From a virus: a stretch of DNA of 37,572 nt. The DNA is taken from IMG/VR virus record IMGVR_UViG_3300009605_003067, positions 1 to 37,572 of that record; one strand, given 5' to 3'. The translations under genes were made by a program, and so were the position numbers. How positions within the stretch are numbered: the first letter of the stretch is position 1; every line of letters begins with the position of its first letter. The notes under the pieces were generated by a model that was not told the origin of the DNA, did not search any database, and saw nothing but the letters and a program-made list of their open reading frames with translations. Below are positions 6,661-13,889 of the stretch, piece by piece.

Positions 6661-6956
6661 TGAGTGAGGCGCGAAGATTCACAACGGCCTCAAGGAGCGA
6701 CAAGCTCCGATGGGCTGCGGAGTTGGTTCGGTCTGTATTAGCGAACTTGGATTCTGGTGGTGAGCGTTGCGAGGCATGTCATGCCTTGCGGCGAAACAAC
6801 TGGGTCGAGTTCAGGGTCAGCGACATGCTGAAACATTTACCAGCGAAGCTGGACGGTCTTGCCGATGACCTTGCAGAAGCGACTGGCGAGCCAGTGCCAG
6901 TGAAACGATTACGGCTAGAAGAAAACGAAAGCGAATACCCCTCGGTAACTCGGTAA
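6660..6956 (+). CDS. Hypothetical protein with CxxC
   Basis: ATG 6660 follows GGAAGGAGGAAG and gives 98 residues; the frame is open upstream but that part overlaps the membrane peptide. Features are a basic N-terminus, a helix AAELVRSVLANL, a CEAC pair, and a helical LKHLPAKLDGLADDLAEATGE. The single CxxC could be half a zinc site or redox active. No family is recognised. It is the last small gene before the AAA+ cassette. Confidence 0.6.
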   Translation: MSEARRFTTASRSDKLRWAAELVRSVLANLDSGGERCEACHALRRNNWVEFRVSDMLKHLPAKLDGLADDLAEATGEPVPVKRLRLEENESEYPSVTR

Positions 6957-6975
6957 CTTTATTCTGGAGACTGAA

Positions 6976-8550
6976 ATGGAATCCAAAAACAACGCAATCA
7001 CCAAGCAGTTCCTCTCGGCTCGCGCAGTAAGCACACCGATCGTGGCAATCGAAACGCCTGACCCGGGCGCAACGAGGAAGCGTCTCATCACTGGCGTGGA
7101 GGGTGTATGTCAGAAGCGGCAGGTCGCAGTGGCCTCGATGTTTGTATGGGACGCCGCATCGGGTATGCGTCCAGTGAACGATGAGGCGCAAGCAGTCTTC
7201 GGCAACATGCTAGAGCCGTTCGGTGGTGAGCAGATGGCAACAATACAACCACAGAATGCGTTGATGGTTGCAGCGTCCTCGCCAGATTCGTCGATGACCA
7301 TTATGTCGAACCTGCATCGCTTCTGGGAAGATGCTCGATTGGACCCTGCCGTGTTGCAGGGCATCTGGAATCTGCGCGACCAGTTCAAGGTGAGTGGTCG
7401 TACGTTGGTTCTCACGATGCCGGATTGCACGTTGCCACCCGAGCTTCGGAATGATGTTGTGGTGTTGTCTGAGGCGATGCCTACGCCTGACGAGCTACGG
7501 CCGGTCGTTGTGAAGATCCACGAGAATGCTGGACTGCCTAAGCCGTCAGCCAGTGTTCTGGAAAACGCGACTGATGCGTTGGCTGGCTTGGCAATGCAAC
7601 AGGCAGAGCAGGTCACCGCGATATCGCTTCGGAAGTCTGGTCTGGACCTTGAGTCTCTTCGGCAGCATCAACGGCAGCAGATTGAACAGACCCCGGGTCT
7701 GTCGATCTTTAGTTCCGATGCAGCCTTCGACAAACTCAAAGGACTCGGTGCGTTGACCAAGTTCCTGCGCGGCATCATCAAGGGCAAGCGTCCTCCGAAG
7801 GCGATTGTCTTCATCGATGAAATAGAAAAGATGTTGGCCGGAGCGTTTGGAAGTCAGGGTGATTCGTCTGGCACATCCCAAGAGCAACTTGGTTACTTCC
7901 TGCAGCACATGCAGGACGAGAACGCACGGGGCGTCTTGGTGCTTGGCCCTCCGGGAACTGGTAAGAGCGAACTGGCGAAAGCGACTGGCAACGAGGGTGA
8001 CTGCTGGACAGTTGGTCTTGACGTTGGTGGCATGAAGGGGTCGTTGGTTGGGGAGTCTGGTGCGATGACCCGTCGAGCCTTGAATGTAATCAAGGCGCTT
8101 GGTCAGGGTGATTGCTTCTGGATCGCAACCTGCAATTCCATCGAGAGTCTGCCGCCTGAACTGCGGCGTCGGTTCTCGTATGGCACATGGTATGTCGAGC
8201 TTCCGAATGCCGATGCTCGAAAAGCCATGTGGAAACTCTACGGAGAGAAGTATGACGTGGACCCGGGTAGCGTTGCGGACGAGGGCTGGACTGGCGCAGA
8301 GATTAAAACATGCGTGACGATGGCAGCGGACATGGACACTACGGTCGAGGAGACTGCAAGGTTCATCACGCCGGTGTCTCGTTCCAGCGCCGAGTCGCTA
8401 GCGCGTCTCCGGTCGTTGGCGTCTGGTCGTTTCTTGGATGCGTCGAGCGGAGACTTCTACCAACAGTCGTCGAAGCCAGTCTCCACACCAGAGGGGATGA
8501 AACAGATTCCCAAGGATGCTGGTCGCATCTTCGACATGGACGAATCGTAG
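6976..8550 (+). CDS. AAA+ ATPase, Ycf46-like, with rearranged core order
   Basis: This is a 524-residue protein. Residues about 1-190 resemble the N-terminal domain of Ycf46-type AAA+ proteins (NALMVAASSPD, SNLHRFWEDARL, MPTPDELRPVV). The ATPase motifs are all present but in unusual order: the Walker B strand AIVFIDEIEKM (276-286) and its helix EQLGYFLQHMQDEN come before the Walker A loop GPPGTGKSE (324-332). Walker A is followed by LDVGGMKGSLVGES, sensor-1-like WIATCN (382-387) and PPELRRRF. Usually Walker B lies between the GSLVGESE helix and sensor 1. The DUF1257 and DUF2997 genes downstream match the known partners of Ycf46-like ATPases. It is probably a remodelling ATPase of unknown target. 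Confidence 0.85.
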   Translation: MESKNNAITKQFLSARAVSTPIVAIETPDPGATRKRLITGVEGVCQKRQVAVASMFVWDAASGMRPVNDEAQAVFGNMLEPFGGEQMATIQPQNALMVAASSPDSSMTIMSNLHRFWEDARLDPAVLQGIWNLRDQFKVSGRTLVLTMPDCTLPPELRNDVVVLSEAMPTPDELRPVVVKIHENAGLPKPSASVLENATDALAGLAMQQAEQVTAISLRKSGLDLESLRQHQRQQIEQTPGLSIFSSDAAFDKLKGLGALTKFLRGIIKGKRPPKAIVFIDEIEKMLAGAFGSQGDSSGTSQEQLGYFLQHMQDENARGVLVLGPPGTGKSELAKATGNEGDCWTVGLDVGGMKGSLVGESGAMTRRALNVIKALGQGDCFWIATCNSIESLPPELRRRFSYGTWYVELPNADARKAMWKLYGEKYDVDPGSVADEGWTGAEIKTCVTMAADMDTTVEETARFITPVSRSSAESLARLRSLASGRFLDASSGDFYQQSSKPVSTPEGMKQIPKDAGRIFDMDES

Positions 8551-8589
8551 TTCGGTGTTTGGTGTTGCCCGTAGCGGAGAGGAGGCACG

Positions 8590-8805
8590 ATGAAAGCAGC
8601 AACGGTAGTAGTGAGACTTGGCGATCATCGCTACGCTGTAGCGACAGATTACGGACAGCCGCTTGGCATGGGTCGGTCTGGGGTTTGGGTGCCACAGCAG
8701 TCTGGAGGATGGTGGACTGGCTCAGGCTCGGTCGAGCGGATCGTCCGCTCATGTCCTGATCCCGTAATTTACCGCACTAAGCAAGAAGCCCTCAGCGAGG
8801 GGTGA
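8590..8805 (+). CDS. Small hypothetical protein
   Basis: ATG 8590 follows GGAGAGGAGG and gives 71 residues. It has a beta-rich start (ATVVVRLGDHRYAVATDYG), a Gly/Trp/Ser loop (GVWVPQQSGGWWTGSG) and a short end with IYRTKQEALSEG. The EALSEG end, similar to the ALnaE helix of the gene at 9487, suggests a related small fold in this cassette. The stop lies inside the variant repeat at 8796-8807, which also forms a CCCTC-AGC-GAGGG hairpin. Confidence 0.6.
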   Translation: MKAATVVVRLGDHRYAVATDYGQPLGMGRSGVWVPQQSGGWWTGSGSVERIVRSCPDPVIYRTKQEALSEG

Positions 8806-8807
8806 CG
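8796..8807 (+). repeat. Variant of the recurring 12-mer (CGAGGGGTGACG), copy 3
   Basis: It differs from the other four copies only in its first base. It covers the stop codon of the upstream gene and lies 28 bases before the next ATG. With upstream bases it forms the hairpin CCCTC-AGC-GAGGG (8790-8802). Confidence 0.6.
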
Positions 8808-8834
8808 GTCATTCGTATTCCTTAGGAGATAAAC

Positions 8835-9287
8835 ATGTCTCATGTGGCAAATGTTGAGGTTGAGATTCAGGACATCGGTTCGCTGAAGGCGGCTTGCACC
8901 AAGCTCGGCTTGACGTTCAAGGAAGGACAACAAACGCATCGGTGGTATGGAAAGTTCATGAACGACTGGGACACTGATGATTCGGCTGTGGCAAACGGGT
9001 ATGACCCGAAGACGTTTGGGACATGCGAACACGCCATCGAAGTGCCGGGGTCGGATTACGACATCGGCGTGGTGAAGAACCCAAAGGGCAGTGGCTACCG
9101 TCTCATCTATGACACGTGGGGTCATCAAGGCGATGCGATTGCAAACAAGCTCGGCGGGATGAAGCTCACCAAACTCAAGACTGAGTATGGCGCCTCCAGA
9201 GCCACGAAGTATTTACAGCGTAGCGGTTACCGTGTTGTCCGTCGCGTGTTAGCGAACGGGCAGGTCAAGATTTCTGGAGTGAAATAG
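8835..9287 (+). CDS. DUF1257 family protein (Ycf35-like)
   Basis: ATG 8835 follows TTAGGAGATA, giving 150 residues. The opening MSHVANVEVEIQDIGSLKAACTKLGL matches the DUF1257/Ycf35 signature (MSHft.ietki.d...L..AL..LG). The mid part (AIEVPGSDYDIGVVKN, GYRLIYDTWGHQ) and the C-terminal basic strand also fit. In plastids, cyanobacteria and some phages DUF1257 proteins travel with DUF2997 and a Ycf46-type AAA+ protein, which is exactly the arrangement here. The biochemical role is unknown; a substrate adaptor for the ATPase is an inference. Confidence 0.8.
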   Translation: MSHVANVEVEIQDIGSLKAACTKLGLTFKEGQQTHRWYGKFMNDWDTDDSAVANGYDPKTFGTCEHAIEVPGSDYDIGVVKNPKGSGYRLIYDTWGHQGDAIANKLGGMKLTKLKTEYGASRATKYLQRSGYRVVRRVLANGQVKISGVK

Positions 9288-9295
9288 GAGACATC

Positions 9296-9484
9296 ATGAG
9301 CCAAATCATTGAGGTCATTATCGACACGGACGGCAACATCGAAGTCCAAACGCAGGGCTTCTCCGGACCAGACTGCAAGAAGGCAACAGCGGATCTGGAA
9401 CGTTCACTTGGAAAGGTTACTGGCGACAAGGTGACCAGCGAGTACTACAGAGCCAGTCCCGTTACTGTGAAAGCGAGAGGCTAG
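9296..9484 (+). CDS. DUF2997 family protein
   Basis: ATG 9296 follows TAGGAG, giving 62 residues. IIEVIIDTDGNIEVQTQGFSGPDCKKATADLERSLG matches DUF2997: an amyloid-like beta hairpin, then GxxCxxxTxxLxxxLG. The conserved Cys is present (C26). It lies 8 bases after the DUF1257 gene and completes the AAA+/DUF1257/DUF2997 trio. Function unknown. Confidence 0.82.
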   Translation: MSQIIEVIIDTDGNIEVQTQGFSGPDCKKATADLERSLGKVTGDKVTSEYYRASPVTVKARG

Positions 9485-9486
9485 AC

Positions 9487-9741
9487 ATGACAACTATCGA
9501 CATCACGGTCCAAGGTGACCGTCTGGAGTTCATCTATAACGACGCGGTCGCGTCATTGTTGGATGAGGGTACGGCAACGGTGAAGCGTGTTAGCCACGTC
9601 GAGCCATCGCTGGTTGATGGTCGACATGGCTGGACGGCAGACATGTCTCCGGTTCAGGGTCCAGTGCTTGGACCCTATGAAACACGAGCCGAGGCGTTGA
9701 ATGCAGAACACGAATGGTTGCAAGCCGAGAGGGGACTGTAA
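9487..9741 (+). CDS. Hypothetical protein of the AAA+ cassette
   Basis: ATG 9487, two bases after the previous stop and with GAGAGG upstream, gives 84 residues. The C-terminal part GWTADMSPVQGPVLGPYETRAEALNAEHEWL has a pattern common in small phage proteins, a WxADmspvxGpxLGpFxTRxxALxxE motif. The N-terminus is a beta hairpin. Function unknown. Its constant company with DUF2997-type genes suggests a shared process. Confidence 0.65.
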   Translation: MTTIDITVQGDRLEFIYNDAVASLLDEGTATVKRVSHVEPSLVDGRHGWTADMSPVQGPVLGPYETRAEALNAEHEWLQAERGL

Positions 9742-10238
9742 TGCCCAAGATTAAAGGACCGTTCAAGGTGCTTGGTCGTTTCAATTCATCAAGGACGCCA
9801 GAGGTAATCTACACCGTCAAGGAACACTTGGACGTTCCTGAAGAGACGGGCAAGAGAATCTCATGCTCCTGTCCCGGCTGGAGATTCTCGATTAGCAAGC
9901 GTGGGTTCTATGCCTGTAAGCATACGGAACACGTCAAGCTCTACGGCAGCGGGGTTATTGACGACAAGGTGAATGGTTCCTTGATCGCCAAGACTGTCAT
10001 CGAGGCAAAGAACGCGAGTCCGTCGAGTCGCCTGTCCATGAAGTTTGTGTTGGCGCAGGCACTCGATGAGTCTGGGGTTCATCTGTCCGATGTGGCATTC
10101 CGTAAGCTACTCAAGAAGCTCCGTCCCTACCTTCGGGCTGCTAAGCCTGAAGGCTTTACGCCGTTGCCTGACGCACCGTCGTCCTCAACATCAACTGTGG
10201 AAACCGATGATATTTTGCGTGTCATCACACTCGACTAG
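9741..10238 (+). CDS. SWIM-type zinc finger protein
   Basis: ATG 9741 overlaps the previous TAA and gives 165 residues. RISCSCPGWRFSISKRGFYACKHTEHV is a SWIM finger of the CxC...CxH type, which binds one zinc and usually contacts DNA or protein. A basic helical middle (MKFVLAQALDESGVHLSDVAFRKLLKKLRPYL) and a Ser/Pro-rich acidic tail follow. SWIM proteins are found with recombination and helicase factors and in phage early regions. It is probably an accessory DNA-binding protein. Confidence 0.72.
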   Translation: MPKIKGPFKVLGRFNSSRTPEVIYTVKEHLDVPEETGKRISCSCPGWRFSISKRGFYACKHTEHVKLYGSGVIDDKVNGSLIAKTVIEAKNASPSSRLSMKFVLAQALDESGVHLSDVAFRKLLKKLRPYLRAAKPEGFTPLPDAPSSSTSTVETDDILRVITLD

Positions 10239-10250
10239 GAGGTCACCCGA

Positions 10251-11150
10251 ATGACAATCAACAAGAAGTCCATCGCATCGTTGTCGGATCGTGCTGTGTA
10301 TTTGGTTCTCGATTGGAGCTTCATGGGAACGTGGAAGCGTGTGGAGACTCAAGACACCAACTCGGAAGTCAGGGCCAGAAAGCGAATCGTTAAGGCCGAG
10401 GCAATCAGTAAGATTCGGAAGCTGGCTGGTCGCCAGCGTCGAATGCTTCGGATGTATGCCCTGAACTCTCTGTTCCGTCCCGGTGTCTACGTTGTCCCGT
10501 TGGATTACATCGAGCAGGTAGACGACAAGCTGAAGGAAGCGAAGTCAGAGATGGAGCTCCTGAAGGATGAGCTAAAGGCTGAATGGAAAGCCATCATCGC
10601 AGAGGCTAAGAAGCGATTGGGAAAGCACTTCGATCCCAATGACTACCGGAGTGCCGACGCAGCAGCGGCTGCCTACGATCTGAACTATCGGTATGTGCCG
10701 ATCGCCGATACGCCAGAGATTCTGAAAACCATTGCGGCAGATGCGTACAAGGAGGACCTTGAGCGGTCACGTCAAGAAACCGAGAAGGAGTTGGAGCAGT
10801 TCAGGGATTCGCTTCGCCTTACCTTGCTCGGCATTGTCGAGAACATGCGACAGACCCTGACCAAGCCCGATGGAGAGAAGCGGGTGTTTGGTCAGCGGTT
10901 CTTCAAGCGTCTGGATAATTTCTTGGGGACGTTTGACAGTAAGAACCTCAGTGATGATGGGGCGTTGAAGAAGGTAGTGGAACAACTGCGGAAGGTGTCG
11001 CAGGGTGTGGACATCGGAGACTTGAAGAAGGACGCGGATATCCAAGCGGAAATGAATAGCAACCTGCACCAAATCACAAAGACGATGAAGGAGATGGTCA
11101 AAGAGGACGGGCGCATGATTGACCTGTCGATGGTCGAGGACGAGGCGTAG
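10251..11150 (+). CDS. Helical protein, possibly DUF3150-like
   Basis: ATG 10251 follows AGGAGGTCACCCG, a strong site, giving 299 residues. The protein is almost wholly helical and charged: KEAKSEMELLKDELKAEWKA, LERSRQETEKELEQFRD, VVEQLRKVSQGVDIGDLKKDADIQ. The run SLFRPGVYVVPLDYIEQVDDKL followed by a long helix and DPNDY resembles the DUF3150 layout found beside phage AAA+ or MoxR-type ATPases, though I hold this loosely. It ends the AAA+ cassette and could be a structural partner of the ATPase. Confidence 0.6.
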   Translation: MTINKKSIASLSDRAVYLVLDWSFMGTWKRVETQDTNSEVRARKRIVKAEAISKIRKLAGRQRRMLRMYALNSLFRPGVYVVPLDYIEQVDDKLKEAKSEMELLKDELKAEWKAIIAEAKKRLGKHFDPNDYRSADAAAAAYDLNYRYVPIADTPEILKTIAADAYKEDLERSRQETEKELEQFRDSLRLTLLGIVENMRQTLTKPDGEKRVFGQRFFKRLDNFLGTFDSKNLSDDGALKKVVEQLRKVSQGVDIGDLKKDADIQAEMNSNLHQITKTMKEMVKEDGRMIDLSMVEDEA

Positions 11151-11164
11151 GCGTTACATGTAAT

Positions 11165-11192
11165 GCCTGCTCTCCCGCTAGGGAGGGTAGGC
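11165..11192 (+). promoter_or_regulatory. 12-bp stem-loop between genes
   Basis: GCCTGCTCTCCC pairs with GGGAGGGTAGGC around a GCTA loop, with two G-U pairs. There is no T-tract after it, so it is a structured leader or mRNA end rather than a clear terminator. A copy of the recurring 12-mer follows at 11199. Confidence 0.6.
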
Positions 11193-11198
11193 GTTTCT

Positions 11199-11210
11199 GG
11201 AGGGGTGACG
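11199..11210 (+). repeat. Recurring 12-mer GGAGGGGTGACG, copy 4
   Basis: Exact copy of the motif, located between the stem-loop at 11165-11192 and the ribosome binding site of the gene at 11237. Confidence 0.7.
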
Positions 11211-11236
11211 TTATTAACCAAGCGAAGGAGACCAAC

Positions 11237-11476
11237 ATGCAGTGTTGTCTATGCAAGCAGGAGATTCCCGTCGAGCATGGTTCGTGGCACGAAGGTCATA
11301 ACGCTGACCCAGTGGCTGATGGTCGGTGCTGTCGTGAATGCAATATCAAGGAGGTGATTCCAGCGAGACTGAGAGGCTTGATTACCGATGATGCGTTACA
11401 GGCGATCATCGAGTTGGAATCTACGTGGTCGTCAACTAGACAGGTGCAGGGAGACAAAAAAAATGAAATCAACTAA
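11237..11476 (+). CDS. Small cysteine-rich zinc-binding protein
   Basis: ATG 11237 follows GCGAAGGAGA and gives 79 residues. MQCCLCKQEIPVEHGSWHEGHNADPVADGRCCRECNIKEVIPARL carries two CxxC pairs (C4/C7 region and C32/C35 region) plus His residues, and so should form one treble-clef-like zinc site. The pattern GHNAxPVAxGRCCxxCNxxxVIPARL is widespread in small phage proteins of unknown function. The end overlaps the next gene by 14 bases. Confidence 0.75.
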   Translation: MQCCLCKQEIPVEHGSWHEGHNADPVADGRCCRECNIKEVIPARLRGLITDDALQAIIELESTWSSTRQVQGDKKNEIN

Positions 11477-12689
11477 CGGTATCAGAAAGAAGTGTCGGTG
11501 CGCTCGGTCACAGTGGGAAACCACCTGCGTCCATGCGTGGTATCTCACCTTCGTCGTAGAGGGGAAAAAGTATGAACGGTCATTGCGGAAGCTGGCGTTG
11601 GCGCGTCGGCTGTCAGACCCGAGGACGTTTGAGGAAGCGACGGAGATGAGCGCGTCTCTTCGGGACGAACTGATGGTGGAGGCGTTCAAGGAGAAGCACA
11701 ATAACGTGTCTGTTCCTGAAGCGGCGGAGCTTAATGATTCGCCAAGCCTGCTGCCCACGATGACAACAAGCCAAGCAGTGTACGAAGGTGCTCTAAAGCG
11801 GAGGCGCACCATGCCGACCATCGTGCATGGGGTGTTGCTTCGTGGCGAGAGGGATATTCCTGTCGACCAACTAAAGAGCATTGGCATTGATGAGCGGTAT
11901 CAACGGATGAGGATTACGAATAAGGTGAACTCCCTCATCGTGGTCATCAAGAGCGGCGGGTTGATTCCCGATCCGGTGAGCCTCGTTGAACGACCAGACG
12001 GAACGTTGTGGATCGTGAATGGTCAACAGCGGTACTGGGCGCACTACGATACCGATAGTCCGATGCGGGCGAGGATCTATGCTATTGATCCTGAGTATTC
12101 TGCACTGGCGTTGGACATCGAGCGGCGGTTGTTCTCCGCATTGAATAACAGTCGGGCGCAGACAACTGGCACGACCATCAAGGCACATGCTGGATTGTCT
12201 GCCGAGATCCTTCGGCAACTAAACGAAGATCCGAACAGCACCATTTACCAGCGCGTCTTGTTTGAGAGTAGAGGTGGCACGAGGAAGAACGAACTATCGG
12301 CAGCTTCCCTTATTCGGGGAATGTTGTTGTCGGCTGCTGGTGCGCGTCCATCTGGTTCGCTTATGGAGCGAGTGTTGCCTCGGGCTGACTTGGAGATGGC
12401 GAAGCCTGACGCTCGATGTCGGGTTGATGCCTACTTGAGACTCGTTGGCTTGGTCTTTCCACCATTGGATGACGGAAGGGGTCTGGCTCCAGCGCTAGCA
12501 ATACGAGCGTTGGGTTCGATCTGTTACCAGAAGTGGAAGACCATCTCCTTGAGAGGTGCAGCACCGTTGCCAGATCATCGAGTTGTCAATAGGCTGCGCC
12601 GTATAAAGTGGAAGCGGATTGCCGAGTCCGTCGCGGAACGTTTCATGCCGTTGTATGAGGATGCGATCCTTAAAATCTGGAAGGAGTAG
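11463..12689 (+). CDS. ParB-like nuclease-fold protein with zinc/arm-type N-terminus
   Basis: ATG 11463 lies after CAGGGAGAC and an A-tract, giving 408 residues; the frame is open further upstream inside the previous gene. Residues about 8-45 (CRCARSQWETTCVHAWYLTFVVEGKKYERSL) have Cys/His residues and a beta hairpin like an integrase arm-binding domain. Residues about 100-220 contain DERYQRMRI, IVNGQQRYWAHY and ALNNSRAQTTGTTIKAHAG, the pattern of ParB/DGQxR-type (DUF6551-like) domains that bind CTP or act as nucleases. The C-terminus is helical and basic. The role is probably DNA binding in replication or partition; the fusion is unusual. Confidence 0.6.
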   Translation: MKSTNGIRKKCRCARSQWETTCVHAWYLTFVVEGKKYERSLRKLALARRLSDPRTFEEATEMSASLRDELMVEAFKEKHNNVSVPEAAELNDSPSLLPTMTTSQAVYEGALKRRRTMPTIVHGVLLRGERDIPVDQLKSIGIDERYQRMRITNKVNSLIVVIKSGGLIPDPVSLVERPDGTLWIVNGQQRYWAHYDTDSPMRARIYAIDPEYSALALDIERRLFSALNNSRAQTTGTTIKAHAGLSAEILRQLNEDPNSTIYQRVLFESRGGTRKNELSAASLIRGMLLSAAGARPSGSLMERVLPRADLEMAKPDARCRVDAYLRLVGLVFPPLDDGRGLAPALAIRALGSICYQKWKTISLRGAAPLPDHRVVNRLRRIKWKRIAESVAERFMPLYEDAILKIWKE

Positions 12690-12929
12690 ATGAGTACAGC
12701 AAGAAAGGCAGGCCCGGGAAGACCGACACGCTTCCCGGGCAAGCCTAACCAAACTCGACTCACTGTGTCACTCACCCCGGCCTGTCGTGATCGAATCACG
12801 GAGCTGTCTGGCCGGATGGCATGCAGCCTGTCCGATGTCGTGGAATATAGCGTCTGGCAGGTGTCGAAGCGTTTAGGTCATGCCCTTACCCAACACACCA
12901 TTACATCAACTGGAGGCGAACATGAGTAA
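12690..12929 (+). CDS. Ribbon-helix-helix DNA-binding protein
   Basis: ATG 12690 follows the previous TAG directly, with AAGGAG upstream, giving 79 residues. After a basic arm (RKAGPGRPTRFPGKPNQ) come TRLTVSLTPACRDRITELSGRMACSLSDVVEYSVWQVSKRL, the strand-helix-helix pattern of RHH (Arc/MetJ/CopG) repressors. It should dimerise and insert its strand into the major groove. It is a candidate binder of palindromes such as those at 4886 and 28254, but no direct evidence links them. Confidence 0.75.
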   Translation: MSTARKAGPGRPTRFPGKPNQTRLTVSLTPACRDRITELSGRMACSLSDVVEYSVWQVSKRLGHALTQHTITSTGGEHE

Positions 12930-13821
12930 GACAAAAGAACTGGCGGTGGTGGAACAAGAAGCACAGGTCGTGATGGCTCCATCAGCAGACGTTCTGGAGC
13001 AGAGTGTCCTGCAGTATCAGAACATGAAGAACACGCTGGACAGGTTGATGCCTGACCAGATTGTTCAGACGGGTTCCAATGCTGACGGGTCACCGAAACT
13101 CTTCAGGCGCAAGGGCTACTGGAAGGCTATCGCGCAGGGATTCACTCTGACAGTGGAGATGGTTCAGGAAGATCGTCAGGAGTACGGCGACGACTTTGGT
13201 TACTGCGTGACCTACAAGGCGACCGATCCACGCACGGGTCGCAGTGCTGATGGTGATGGTGCGTGTTTTGCAAGCGAGAAGGCGCAACGTCGTGGTGGCA
13301 TTGGCGGAACAGAACACAACGTCCGTGCCCATGCACACACTCGGGCTACCAATCGAGCGATTAGTAACTTGGTTGCGTTCGGAGAAGTCTCGGCAGAGGA
13401 GTTGGAGCAGGGTCAGCCGCAAGGCAAGCGGTCTGCGCCTCGACAAAAGGCTGCCAAACCGAAGCCGACGCTGGAGTCTCACGACGGTGATGAGTACATC
13501 CAAGAAGTCAACGCCGTGAAACAGTTAGCCAGCGGTGCCACCATTCACAAGATACAGTCCACCCGCAGGGTGTACACCTGTATCGATGATGATGTGGCGA
13601 GTATGTCTCAGACGGCTGTCGAGCGAAACTGCCCAGTGGAAATTGACTGGGAGGAGAAGCTCACCAAGGCTCGGAACGGCAATAAGGGAAAACCCTATAA
13701 CGCCATTAACGGTGTGACATTGCTTCAGGAAGCACCGACGATGGACGTTGAGGTTGTCGAGCCTGAGGTTGTTGCACCTGATGTAGACCAGACACCTGAC
13801 GAAGACACGATTCCGTTCTAG
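12922..13821 (+). CDS. Putative single-strand annealing/ssDNA-binding recombination protein
   Basis: ATG 12922 follows TGGAGGCG, giving 299 residues. A core with FRRKGYWKAIAQGFTLTVEM, SADGDGACFASEK and AHAHTRATNRAISNLVAFGEVSAEEL is a recognisable phage/archaeal family (AxTRAxNRAxSxLVGxGEVSAEE), commonly beside exonucleases and SSB. A second basic domain follows (about 200-270). The last residues, DQTPDEDTIPF, imitate the acidic tip of bacterial SSB (DDIPF type) that docks partner proteins. The RecB/Cas4-like nuclease gene lies downstream. Annealase function is inferred; it might be an SSB-like protein instead. Confidence 0.6.
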   Translation: MSKTKELAVVEQEAQVVMAPSADVLEQSVLQYQNMKNTLDRLMPDQIVQTGSNADGSPKLFRRKGYWKAIAQGFTLTVEMVQEDRQEYGDDFGYCVTYKATDPRTGRSADGDGACFASEKAQRRGGIGGTEHNVRAHAHTRATNRAISNLVAFGEVSAEELEQGQPQGKRSAPRQKAAKPKPTLESHDGDEYIQEVNAVKQLASGATIHKIQSTRRVYTCIDDDVASMSQTAVERNCPVEIDWEEKLTKARNGNKGKPYNAINGVTLLQEAPTMDVEVVEPEVVAPDVDQTPDEDTIPF

Positions 13822-13840
13822 GAATTCTGTTGTCCTCATG

Positions 13841-13875
13841 GCATGGACGTCCGCGCATGGGCGTCCATGCTTTTT
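13841..13875 (+). terminator. Rho-independent terminator
   Basis: GCATGGACG 13841-13849 pairs perfectly with CGTCCATGC 13862-13870 and is followed by TTTTT. It lies 20 bases after the stop of the putative annealing protein. Only 14 bases separate the T-run from the next ATG and no promoter is obvious, so it may act as a partial terminator inside the operon. Confidence 0.8.
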
Positions 13876-13889
13876 CTTTGGAGATAATC

